A DNA stretch of 64,000 nt from Haemophilus pittmaniae. Its GTDB lineage: Bacteria > Pseudomonadota > Gammaproteobacteria > Enterobacterales > Pasteurellaceae. Positions 16,520-24,480 of the stretch are shown here, piece after piece (the stretch's first letter is position 1; the number at the start of each line of letters is the position of its first letter). The translations under genes and the position numbers were made by a program. The DNA lies in NCBI RefSeq assembly GCF_900186995.1, contig NZ_LT906463.1, positions 496,001 through 560,000 on the forward strand, in the 5' to 3' direction. The notes beneath the pieces were generated by a model. The model had not been told where the DNA came from. It saw nothing but the letters and a program-made list of their open reading frames with translations, and ran no database searches.

Positions 16520-17074
16520 ATGTCTTTATCCTTGCCTATCACAAAAATTGTGATCCATTGCTCCGCTACTCGTAACGGCAAGCAACTCCGAACAGTCAAT
16601 CAAACCGCCGCTCAACGTATTAATGACTGGCACGCCCAACGCGGCTTTAAACGCGACCCAATTTTAGTCAAAAAATTTAACCCACACCTGCAAAATATCG
16701 GCTATCACTTTGTGATTGACACAGACGGCACCGTCGAAACAGGCCGAATGGTTGGCGAAATTGGCGCGCACGTGAAAGGGCACAATCAACACTCGCTAGG
16801 CATTTGTCTTGTTGGGGGGATTACTCAGACAGGTAAAAGCCATGGCGAATATACCGAAAAACAATGGCTCGCCTTGCACAAATTATTGCAAAAACTAGAG
16901 AGCGAGCACCCTAGTGCACGCATTTGTGGACATCGTGATTTAAGCCCAGACATCAACGGCGACGGCACAATCTCGCCGAGTGAGTGGATTAAAGACTGCC
17001 CTTGTTTTGATGTTTGGTCTTGGCTTGATTCCGAGCAAATTATCAATACAGAACACTTGTTTGAGGGGGAATAA
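16520..17074 (+). CDS. Endolysin: N-acetylmuramoyl-L-alanine amidase
   Basis: A 184-residue amidase_2/PGRP-fold enzyme that cuts between the glycan and the peptide of the cell wall. Zinc-ligand motifs are visible: VIHCSATR near the N-terminus, GYHFVIDTDG, and ICGHRDLSPD with the C-terminal CPCFD. No signal peptide, so export needs a holin. It opens the lysis module. Confidence 0.92.
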   Translation: MSLSLPITKIVIHCSATRNGKQLRTVNQTAAQRINDWHAQRGFKRDPILVKKFNPHLQNIGYHFVIDTDGTVETGRMVGEIGAHVKGHNQHSLGICLVGGITQTGKSHGEYTEKQWLALHKLLQKLESEHPSARICGHRDLSPDINGDGTISPSEWIKDCPCFDVWSWLDSEQIINTEHLFEGE

Positions 17075-17212
17075 ATGAGTGCATCATCCTATTCAATCTC
17101 CAAGAAAGGATTTTTTCGCGGTTGGGGATTAAGCAATAACGCAAAACGTAACCGTGCAATCAATGGCGGGTTTACTGCCGCACAATATCTCTACCTGTTA
17201 TGGAGCTACTGA
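17075..17212 (+). CDS. Small basic protein, unknown
   Basis: 45 residues, start directly after the amidase stop with SD GAGGGGGAA. Sequence contains SKKGFFRGWGLSNNAKRNRA. Function unknown. Confidence 0.55.
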   Translation: MSASSYSISKKGFFRGWGLSNNAKRNRAINGGFTAAQYLYLLWSY

Positions 17213-17430
17213 TGATCTCACAACTCATTACTAACGCCGATGGTCGCCTTTCGACTACGGCATTTATCCAGTTCTTTGGGGCGATCCTCATGGCTTGTAT
17301 TTTGATTTATGCGGTATGGTTGGATCGTAGCTATGTTAGCGAATTATTTACAACATTCGCGCTCTTTTGTGGCGGTGGAGCTGCGACAAAAGGGTTCGCG
17401 AATGCAATAAACCGTAGGGGGAATGAATGA
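17212..17430 (+). CDS. Holin-like membrane protein (DUF2644 type)
   Basis: 72 residues with two predicted membrane segments (about 14-34 and 44-62) and a Gly-rich turn, as expected for a small holin. The start at 17212 overlaps the previous stop as TGATG. Position in the lysis module supports a pore-forming role. The DUF assignment is from memory of the family. Confidence 0.7.
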   Translation: MISQLITNADGRLSTTAFIQFFGAILMACILIYAVWLDRSYVSELFTTFALFCGGGAATKGFANAINRRGNE

Positions 17431-17684
17431 CTCATTATTTTGTGCTTGGTGTGCTTGGTGCGATTTTGGTAATCGGCGTTTATGTCACGGCAAAATTAAA
17501 AGCGGCAAATCGTAAAATTAACAATTTACTCAAAAAAAACGAAGCCTTACAAGCCGAAAAAGCCGTAGCAGAAACGAAAGTGAAACATTTTGAAGTGAGA
17601 AAGAAAAATGAAGAAGACAATCGTAGCACTAGCCGTGATGATGTCATTAACCGCCTGCAGCAATCGGGCGATCTCCGTGATTAA
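17427..17684 (+). CDS. Inner-membrane spanin-like protein (Rz-like, DUF2681 type)
   Basis: 85 residues: one N-terminal membrane anchor (about 4-22) followed by a charged coiled coil, the layout of an i-spanin. The next gene starts inside it in another frame, the hallmark of embedded Rz/Rz1 pairs. Confidence 0.78.
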   Translation: MTHYFVLGVLGAILVIGVYVTAKLKAANRKINNLLKKNEALQAEKAVAETKVKHFEVRKKNEEDNRSTSRDDVINRLQQSGDLRD

Positions 17685-17814
17685 TGCATCCTGTTCAGGG
17701 TTTTCAGTTATTACTGCAAGTCGCCAAGATACCACGGAAACATTGCGTCAAATTGCGGTGCACAATGCAACGTATCGCGATATATGCGAAAAGGAATCAA
17801 AAAAGAATGAATGA
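17608..17814 (+). CDS. Outer-membrane spanin-like lipoprotein (Rz1-like)
   Basis: 68 residues with a lipoprotein signal (LAVMMSLTAC, Cys at 17). It overlaps the Rz-like gene out of frame for 77 bases. Together the pair should fuse the two membranes at lysis. Confidence 0.78.
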   Translation: MKKTIVALAVMMSLTACSNRAISVINASCSGFSVITASRQDTTETLRQIAVHNATYRDICEKESKKNE

Positions 17815-18022
17815 CATTGTTGATACGACCCAGCGAAGAGAAGAAATCATGTGGGAAAACTGGCAAAAACAACGTCAGGTCGTGCAAGAACACCATGTCC
17901 AACAGATAGAGGACAGATATTGTATTGATTGTGGAGAACGTATCCCGGCTGCACGTATAAAAGCCCAGCCAGACTGTGTGCGTTGTGTAGACTGCCAAAT
18001 AGAAAAAGAGAAGGGACGTTGA
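17807..18022 (+). CDS. TraR/DksA-type zinc-finger protein
   Basis: 71 residues with a four-cysteine finger, CIDCGERIPAAR ... CVRCVDCQ. Family members bind the RNA polymerase secondary channel and mimic DksA with ppGpp. A related protein is encoded by the P2-like phage at 45745. The start at 17807 gives the usual N-terminus of these phage proteins. Confidence 0.82.
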   Translation: MNDIVDTTQRREEIMWENWQKQRQVVQEHHVQQIEDRYCIDCGERIPAARIKAQPDCVRCVDCQIEKEKGR

Positions 18023-18351
18023 TGTTAGAAATCATTGAGTTTTTACAAAAGCATTGGTCGATTGTAATGGCGGTCGGCGGCATTGTGTGGACGTATTTCT
18101 GGTTGACAATGGACAGCAAGTACGCACGCAAAGCCGATGTAGCGGACTTGCGCAAGGCCATTGATAACAACGAAAAAAGCCTATCTGAAATGAAAGGAGA
18201 ATTACGCCATTTACCTACGTCGCAAGATGTGTCGGAATTGCGGATTTTGATTACAGAGATGAAAGGCAAAAGCGATGTGTTAAGCACGAATATAAAAACC
18301 TTAAATCATCAAGTGGCTTTATTAATTGAAAAGGAAGTGAGTAAAGAATGA
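18022..18351 (+). CDS. DUF2730-type membrane-anchored coiled-coil protein
   Basis: 109 residues: a membrane segment (about 14-32) then a long coiled coil. It matches the Mu-like DUF2730 family, located between the lysis and packaging genes. Function unknown. The start overlaps the previous stop. Confidence 0.75.
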   Translation: MLEIIEFLQKHWSIVMAVGGIVWTYFWLTMDSKYARKADVADLRKAIDNNEKSLSEMKGELRHLPTSQDVSELRILITEMKGKSDVLSTNIKTLNHQVALLIEKEVSKE

Positions 18352-18641
18352 GTAAAGATATTTTTACCAAAGACCAACGCCTTGTGATTTTGCGATCCCT
18401 TGTGGAAGCCGGTTATGACGCGAACGAATCAATTTTAGATGATTGTTTGGCGTTATACGGACATAAAATCAGCCGTGATTTGGTGCGCACCCATTTAAAT
18501 TGGCTGGAAGAACAAGGCTTGGTGAAAATTGAGCGTTTAGGCAATGGCTTTATGATTGCGACTATTACTCAACGCGGTGTTGATGTGGCAAATGGCGAAG
18601 CCGTTGTGGACGGTGTGAAACGCCCTTCTCCGAAACTTTAA
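18348..18641 (+). CDS. Winged-helix protein, Mu gp26-like
   Basis: 97 residues resembling the VpaChn25_0724/ArsR-like phage family (VRTHLNWLEEQGLVKIERLG). It lies immediately before the terminase genes, where Mu has gp26. Probably DNA-binding. Confidence 0.78.
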   Translation: MSKDIFTKDQRLVILRSLVEAGYDANESILDDCLALYGHKISRDLVRTHLNWLEEQGLVKIERLGNGFMIATITQRGVDVANGEAVVDGVKRPSPKL

Positions 18642-18663
18642 AGCACGTTTAAAGGCGGTTTAA

Positions 18664-19233
18664 ATGACAGAGAAAAATACGCGTGGGCGCGCCAGTAAAG
18701 TGGATTTATTGCCCCCGAACATTAAAACCCAGCTGGCGATGATGTTGCGCGATAAGCAGTTTTCACAGGCGGAAATATTAGAAGAAATCAATGATTTAAT
18801 TCGTGATTGTGGACTGCCTGAAAGTGCCCTATTAAGTAAAACCGGATTAAATCGTTATGCCAGCCGAATGGAAAAGGTGGGGGCAAAAATACGACAGGCA
18901 CGCGAAGTGGCAGAAGTATGGACGAAGCAATTTGGTGAAATGCCTCAAACAGATATTGGGAAAACAGTGATCGAGCTGGTGAAACACCTGGCCTTTGAAA
19001 TGTCATCCCAATATGCAGAAAACGGCATTGCAGAACCAAAAGAATTAGCCATGTTGGCAGTAACTGTTCAGCGATTGGAATCGGCCGCTAATTTAAGCTA
19101 TGAGCGTGAACATAAAATCCGTAAAGAAGTCGCCCAATTGGCGGCAGAAACAGCAGAAAAAGTAGCGGTGAAAGCGGGTTTATCGGCTGATGCAGTCGAT
19201 GTGTTAAAGGCGAAAATTCTGGGAGTGGCTTAA
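18664..19233 (+). CDS. Terminase small subunit, Mu gp27-like (DUF3486)
   Basis: A 189-residue DNA-recognition subunit for headful packaging. The N-terminus GRASKVDLLPPNIKTQL is typical of DUF3486. It overlaps the start of the large subunit by one base. Confidence 0.88.
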   Translation: MTEKNTRGRASKVDLLPPNIKTQLAMMLRDKQFSQAEILEEINDLIRDCGLPESALLSKTGLNRYASRMEKVGAKIRQAREVAEVWTKQFGEMPQTDIGKTVIELVKHLAFEMSSQYAENGIAEPKELAMLAVTVQRLESAANLSYEREHKIRKEVAQLAAETAEKVAVKAGLSADAVDVLKAKILGVA

Positions 19234-20777
19234 TGGATACTGTAAATAGCTCGGTGAAAAATCTGCCTGGTTTTATACCTTTCGATAAAAACGAAGTGCT
19301 GTTGGGCTATCAGAAACGCTGGATTGCCGATGATAGTCCTTTAAAAATTGCGGAAAAATCGCGTCGAACTGGTTTGACTTGGGCGGAAGCAGCTGACGAC
19401 GTGTTGATTGCAGGTAGAGCAAAGTCAGACGGTGGGTCTGACGTTTTTTATATCGGCTCTAACAAAGAAATGGCGCGCGAGTTTATTGATGCGTGCTCGA
19501 TGTGGGCGGGTGTGTTTAACCAAGCAGCAGGCGAAATCAGCGAAGAAGTATTGAAGGACGAAGATAAAGATATTCTCACCTATGTGATTTATTTTGCTTC
19601 CGGTTTCAAAATTAAGGCCCTGTCCTCTAATCCGAAAAACTTGCGCGGTATGCAAGGGGTTGTGTGTATCGATGAAGCCGCATTCCATGAAAAGTTGGCC
19701 GAAGTATTAAAGGCTGCACTCGCGCTTACCATGTGGGGAGCAAAAGTGCGGTTGATTTCCACCCATAATGGCGTGGATAACCTGTTTAATCAGTTGATTC
19801 AAGACAGCCGTGCGGGGCGTAAAAGCTATTCAATTCATACGATCACCCTTGATGATGCCTGTTCGGAAGGCTTATATCGGCGAATTTGTCAGGTGAGTAA
19901 GCAGGAATGGAGCCAAGAGAAAGAAGCCGCCTGGAAAGCTGGGTTATTACGAGAAACAGCGACAGAAGATGATGCACTAGAAGAATACTACTGTGTACCA
20001 AAGAAAAGCTCGGGCGGTTATATTCCGCGCCCGCTTGTTGATCGTGCAGCCGACTCAACAAAAGTCGTCCTAAAATTTGAGTGTGACGACAAGTTTATCA
20101 CCTACTCGGAAGAAGAACGGCAAGTCTTGACCTTGGAATGGCTACTTAAAGACGTGTTGCCTCATTTGAATGCCTTAAATCCAGATTTGCGCCATAGTTT
20201 TGGCGTGGACTTTGCGCGCAGCGGCGACTTGAGCGTGTTTGCGGTGTGTGCATGTCAGCCTAGCACGGCGCGGGAAATTGAACTCACGCTGGAAATTCGC
20301 AATTGTCCTTACGACCAACAAAAACAAATTATGTTTTTTTTGTTACCCAAATTACCACGTTTTATTGGGTCGTCATTCGATGCGACGGGTAACGGGGGCT
20401 ATTTGGCAGAAAGTGCCTTGTTACGATATGGCGCAAGCATGGTGGAAACGGTGCAACTCAATGATAAATGGTATCGAGAATGGATGCCGAAATACAGGGC
20501 ATTGTATGAAAGCGAGCTGATTAAAATCCCTCGCGATGAAGACATTATTTTAGACCAAGGACATATTGTGGTGATTAATGGCGTGCCGAAAATCGACAAA
20601 GCACGCAGCAACGGCAAGTCTGGCAAACGCCATGGCGATAGCGCGGTGGCGTATTGTATGGCGGTACGCGCGAGTTTTATGACGGGGGGCGAGATTGAAT
20701 TTACGCCCCTACCGAGCAAACACCCGGAAGCGGACGACGAATTCGATGACTTTATTACGCACGACTGGGATTTTTGA
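19233..20777 (+). CDS. Terminase large subunit, Mu gp28-like
   Basis: A 514-residue packaging ATPase and nuclease. The ATPase has SRRTGLTWAE (Walker A region) and VVCIDEAAFH (Walker B). RNaseH-type nuclease residues lie in GVDFARSGDLS, DATGNGG and HGDSAVAY. Mu packages from its left end into flanking host DNA, so here virions would carry P2-like prophage DNA. Confidence 0.92.
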   Translation: MDTVNSSVKNLPGFIPFDKNEVLLGYQKRWIADDSPLKIAEKSRRTGLTWAEAADDVLIAGRAKSDGGSDVFYIGSNKEMAREFIDACSMWAGVFNQAAGEISEEVLKDEDKDILTYVIYFASGFKIKALSSNPKNLRGMQGVVCIDEAAFHEKLAEVLKAALALTMWGAKVRLISTHNGVDNLFNQLIQDSRAGRKSYSIHTITLDDACSEGLYRRICQVSKQEWSQEKEAAWKAGLLRETATEDDALEEYYCVPKKSSGGYIPRPLVDRAADSTKVVLKFECDDKFITYSEEERQVLTLEWLLKDVLPHLNALNPDLRHSFGVDFARSGDLSVFAVCACQPSTAREIELTLEIRNCPYDQQKQIMFFLLPKLPRFIGSSFDATGNGGYLAESALLRYGASMVETVQLNDKWYREWMPKYRALYESELIKIPRDEDIILDQGHIVVINGVPKIDKARSNGKSGKRHGDSAVAYCMAVRASFMTGGEIEFTPLPSKHPEADDEFDDFITHDWDF

Positions 20778-20787
20778 GGATTAGATA

Positions 20788-22347
20788 ATGCAAAGCAGAA
20801 TTTTAGATATCCACGGCAAGCCGTTTGTATTTGACGATGCGTTACAAACGGAAAATGACAGCCGTTTGGCGTGGCTTACGCGTACCTATAGCGAGCATCC
20901 GACCAGCGGACTGACACCTGCAAAAGCGGCACGCATTTTACGCGCCGCCGAGGTTGGCGATTTGGTCGCACAGGCGGAACTCGCGGAAGATATGGAAGAA
21001 AAAGACGCGCATTTGCAATCAGAACTGGGCAAACGCCGTAGTGCGCTGTTGACTGTAGATTGGAAGATTGTGCCACCGCGCAATGCGACACCGGAAGAAC
21101 AGCGTGATGCGGATTGGTTGACGGATATGTTGCTGGATGCCACTTGGTTGGACGATTGTATTTTTGATGCTACCGATGCAATTTTAAAAGGCTATTCTTG
21201 CCAAGAAATCCTGTGGGAGCCGGAACTAATTGGCGGCTTGAAGCTGATTAAATCTGTGCAATGGCGCGATCCCTCTTGGTTTATGACCCCGACCTTTGAG
21301 CGTAATACCCTACGGCTACGCGATGGTTCGGTGGACGGTGTGCCATTGCAGCAATTCGGCTGGATTACGCATATTGCGAAAGCTAAGACCGGTTATTTGT
21401 CGCGCATCGGCTTAATACGGACATTGATTTGGCCGTTTATTTATAAAAACTATTCGGCGCGGGACTTCGCCGAGTTTTTAGAGATTTATGGTTTACCAAT
21501 GCGCTTGGGTAAATACCCTGAAGGGGCAACGAAAGCGGAAAAAGATACGTTACTGCGCGCCGTGATGAGCATTGGGCATAACGCTGGCGGGATTATTCCG
21601 CGGGGGATGGAAATTGATTTTGAGCGCGCCGCAGAAGGCAATGCGACAGAATTTATGGCAATGATTGAGTGGGCAGAGAAATCCATGAGTAAAGCCATTT
21701 TAGGCGGCACGCTCACTAGTCAAGCGGACGGTGCAACCAGCACAAATGCACTAGGCAATGTGCATAATGATGTGCGTCTTGAGTTACGCAATAGCGATTT
21801 AAAACGCCTTGCAGCGACTTTAACACGCGATTTAATCTATCCGCTCTATGTGCTCAATACGCATGGATTACGCGATGTTAGACGCATCCCGCGTTTGGAA
21901 TTTGATGTGTCGGAATCGGAAGATATTAATCAATTTTCTGACGGCATTAATAAGCTGGTTGATATTGGCTTCCGTATTCCGACCCAATGGGCGCACGATA
22001 AGTTACAAATTCCGATGGCGGGCGAAAATGAAGCGGTACTGGAACGCAAAACGCAACCAAATTTTACCGCACTATCCGCACAAAATAAGCCAGGAATGGC
22101 GGTATTGTCGGTAAAACGCGATCACGAAGCTCTAGTCGATGAAATGGAACCGACTGCCGAGCAATATGAAGCGATTATGGATCCGTTATTGAAACCGGTG
22201 GTAGAAGCTTTGCAGCAAGGCGGTTATGAGTTTGCGCAAGAAAAAATAGCAACCCTATATGCGCAATTAAACGATAGTGAATTGGAGTCTATGATGACGA
22301 AAGCTATTTTTATTAGTGATTTATTGGGACGTTGCGATGCCAAATAA
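20788..22347 (+). CDS. Portal protein, Mu gp29-like (DUF935)
   Basis: 519 residues of the DUF935 portal family, with typical segments AEDMEEKDAHLQSELGKR and ILKGYSCQEILWE. The C-terminal part probably extends into the minor head protein partner. It overlaps the next gene by 11 bases. Confidence 0.92.
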   Translation: MQSRILDIHGKPFVFDDALQTENDSRLAWLTRTYSEHPTSGLTPAKAARILRAAEVGDLVAQAELAEDMEEKDAHLQSELGKRRSALLTVDWKIVPPRNATPEEQRDADWLTDMLLDATWLDDCIFDATDAILKGYSCQEILWEPELIGGLKLIKSVQWRDPSWFMTPTFERNTLRLRDGSVDGVPLQQFGWITHIAKAKTGYLSRIGLIRTLIWPFIYKNYSARDFAEFLEIYGLPMRLGKYPEGATKAEKDTLLRAVMSIGHNAGGIIPRGMEIDFERAAEGNATEFMAMIEWAEKSMSKAILGGTLTSQADGATSTNALGNVHNDVRLELRNSDLKRLAATLTRDLIYPLYVLNTHGLRDVRRIPRLEFDVSESEDINQFSDGINKLVDIGFRIPTQWAHDKLQIPMAGENEAVLERKTQPNFTALSAQNKPGMAVLSVKRDHEALVDEMEPTAEQYEAIMDPLLKPVVEALQQGGYEFAQEKIATLYAQLNDSELESMMTKAIFISDLLGRCDAK

Positions 22348-23680
22348 TAGCGATTTGGATATGGGCTATTTGTTGCGCCTTGAGCCGAAAATGGCGGTGG
22401 ATTATTTAAAATCGAAAGGCTACAAGATTACGTGGAACTGGCAAGAACAGCTCGACGCCGCGCACGCGAAGGCCTTTACAGTAGCGAAAGCGACTAAAAT
22501 GGACGTGTTGGAAACCTTGCGCCAAGCCACGGAAAACGCGGTGCAAAGCGGGATGTCTGAGCGTGATTTTATTAAACAGCTTGAACCTCAATTACGCGCT
22601 TTAGGTTGGTGGGGTAAGCAGGAAGTGACCGACGAACTCGGACGAAAAACCGTGGTGCAATTAGGCAGTCCGCGCCGTTTGCGCACCATTTTACGCACCA
22701 ATAAAATCACCGCTTACCACGCCGGACGCTATGCCGAGCAAATTGCCAACAGCGACGAACAACCCTATTGGCAGTATGTGGCGGTGCAAGATAGCCGCAC
22801 GCGCCCAAGCCATATGGCATTACACGGCAAAGTGTATCGTTTTGATGATCCGATTTGGGATACCCTTTACCCGCCTAATGGCTGGGGCTGTCGCTGTCGT
22901 GTACGGGCATTGAGTTATTTTCAACTGAATAATTTAGGGCTTTCGGTGGATGAAAGTAGCGGGCGCTTGCAAGAAGAATGGGCATTAGCCGGCACAGATC
23001 CGCTAAGTGGTGAAGAAACGCATAGCAAAATTACGGTATTTAAAACCAATCAAGGCACAATTAAAACAGAGCCGGGTTGGAATTATAACGTGGGGCAAGC
23101 GGCGTTAGGCACAGATCGCGCGGTGATTCGTAAGTTGTTGCAGGTGCAAAACCGTGATTTGCGCCAACAGACTATTCAAGCCATTAACAATAGCGAAGCT
23201 CGGCATAAGGCGTTTGCGGATTGGGTGAAAGCGATGTTGTCGAAGGATAAGCACGACAATAAATATATGACGGTTGGAATAATTGGTTCAGATATTGCTG
23301 AAAAGGTGACTGAAATATCCAATGGAAATAAAACAACCGAGCAATTATTGGTGATGACTGAGCGGAATTTTACTCACGCTAATAGCCCTAAACATAGAGA
23401 AAAAGGAGTTGCATTATCCGAGGAGGATTTTGCGTCGCTGCCTCAAATCATTGCGCAACCTTTAGTGATTGTATGGGATAAAAAACACAATAACTTAATT
23501 TATGTGAATCAAGCTAAAACCATTAAAGTGGTTGCGGAGCTTTCACCACGCGACAAAAAGGTTAGATTTGAGCCCAAAGAAAAACTTGACGCCGTAATTA
23601 ATACTTACAAGTTAGATTATGGTGATTTTGTTGGGAAAGTGAAAAAAGGCGATTATGTCATCATCAAAGGAAGTCTATAA
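22337..23680 (+). CDS. Minor head protein (Mu gp30/F-like) with C-terminal nuclease-like toxin domain
   Basis: 447 residues. The N-terminal part is the phage head-morphogenesis domain (YWQYVAVQDSRTRPSHMALH, CRCRVRALS). After about residue 300 the sequence changes character: NFTHANSPKHREKGVALSEE, then a basic beta-rich tail. This matches the PBECR class (phage-Barnase/EndoU/Colicin E5/D/RelE-like nucleases) often fused to this protein and thought to enter the cell with phage DNA. Base composition also shifts near 23240. The nuclease call is by pattern, not tested. Confidence 0.8.
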   Translation: MPNNSDLDMGYLLRLEPKMAVDYLKSKGYKITWNWQEQLDAAHAKAFTVAKATKMDVLETLRQATENAVQSGMSERDFIKQLEPQLRALGWWGKQEVTDELGRKTVVQLGSPRRLRTILRTNKITAYHAGRYAEQIANSDEQPYWQYVAVQDSRTRPSHMALHGKVYRFDDPIWDTLYPPNGWGCRCRVRALSYFQLNNLGLSVDESSGRLQEEWALAGTDPLSGEETHSKITVFKTNQGTIKTEPGWNYNVGQAALGTDRAVIRKLLQVQNRDLRQQTIQAINNSEARHKAFADWVKAMLSKDKHDNKYMTVGIIGSDIAEKVTEISNGNKTTEQLLVMTERNFTHANSPKHREKGVALSEEDFASLPQIIAQPLVIVWDKKHNNLIYVNQAKTIKVVAELSPRDKKVRFEPKEKLDAVINTYKLDYGDFVGKVKKGDYVIIKGSL

Positions 23681-23681
23681 A

Positions 23682-23756
23682 TGGCGGCGGAAAGGAATCG
23701 AACCTATATACTCAGCACTTTTGTGCCTGATGCTTACCCTTAGCAAACGCACCGCC
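23682..23756 (-). tRNA. tRNA-like sequence (degenerate or pseudo-tRNA)
   Basis: On the minus strand this 75-base stretch has complementary 5' GGCGG and 3' CCGCC ends, a discriminator G and an encoded CCA, a TGCT-AGCA D-arm-like hairpin with GG in the loop, and a canonical GGTTCGATTCC T arm. The anticodon arm is abnormal (GCAC-AAAA-GTGC), so no anticodon can be assigned. It lies between the toxin-like tail of gp30 and gpG. Real tRNA, pseudo-tRNA and tRNA mimic are all possible. Confidence 0.4.
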
Positions 23757-23822
23757 ATTTATGAGATTGGTTCAATCTACGCCCGATGTGTGTAAAAGTC
23801 AAATTTTAAACGGAAAAAGATT

Positions 23823-24260
23823 ATGCACCTTGATTTTAAATTCGATGCGAAAGCCATTCAGAATAAATTTCGTAAGTTGCAAGAAGCGGCGAAATCGGAG
23901 GGCTTAACTCGTAAGGTTGCCAATGTGTTATGGCAAGAAAGTGAACAGGCCTTTGATGAAGAGCGCACACCGGAAGGCGAGAAATGGGCAGCATTGCACC
24001 CGAAAACCAAGCAATCGAGAGAAAATCGCGGTTATGATGGCAAAATCTTACAGGTGCGCGGGGATTTGGTGGCGAGTTTAAACTTAGATTATGGCGACAG
24101 TTTCGCAATGATTGGCGCAGCAGAGCCTTATGGTCAATACCACCAAAGCGGCACAAAATCTATGCCTGCACGACCTTTCTTAGGATTGGGTCAGAGCGGT
24201 CAAAAAGAAATTCAACAAATTATTGCCGACCGCTTTAAAGATGTATTTTCTGATACATAG
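23823..24260 (+). CDS. G: Virion morphogenesis protein, Mu gpG-like
   Basis: 145 residues of the phage virion morphogenesis family: the ARPFLGL and AEPYGQYHQSGT segments are characteristic. In Mu, gpG is needed for head-tail joining. It stands alone after the tRNA-like element, with its own untranslated leader. Confidence 0.85.
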   Translation: MHLDFKFDAKAIQNKFRKLQEAAKSEGLTRKVANVLWQESEQAFDEERTPEGEKWAALHPKTKQSRENRGYDGKILQVRGDLVASLNLDYGDSFAMIGAAEPYGQYHQSGTKSMPARPFLGLGQSGQKEIQQIIADRFKDVFSDT

Positions 24261-24330
24261 CAAAAAGCGCCATAAAATCGCCATAGACGCATTTTAAAAA
24301 TTTATGGTAAAGTTTATCGAGTTAAAAAAT

Positions 24331-24368
24331 TTAAACGCCCTTAAACGTATTTAAACGCCCCTTAAACG
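24331..24368 (+). promoter_or_regulatory. Four phased TTAAACG boxes
   Basis: TTAAACG starts at 24331, 24341, 24351 and 24362: spacings 10, 10 and 11 bases put all on one face of the helix. The array lies in the only long gap of the head operon (24261-24480), upstream of a terminator and the protease gene. It looks like a binding array for an activator or repressor; the ligand is unknown. Confidence 0.5.
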
Positions 24369-24392
24369 ATTTTATAAAATCCTTTCTTGCTC

Positions 24393-24427
24393 AGGTGTAT
24401 TTCTTTTTCAGAAATGCGCCTTTTTTA
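24393..24427 (+). terminator. Terminator before the protease/scaffold gene
   Basis: AGGTGTATTTC and GAAATGCGCCT pair with two G-T wobbles and are followed by TTTTTT. It would separate the packaging transcript from the capsid transcript. Confidence 0.6.
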
Positions 24428-24480
24428 TTCCTGATCTACCACAAACCCACAAAATCCCCTCCTTACATCATTATAGCGCC

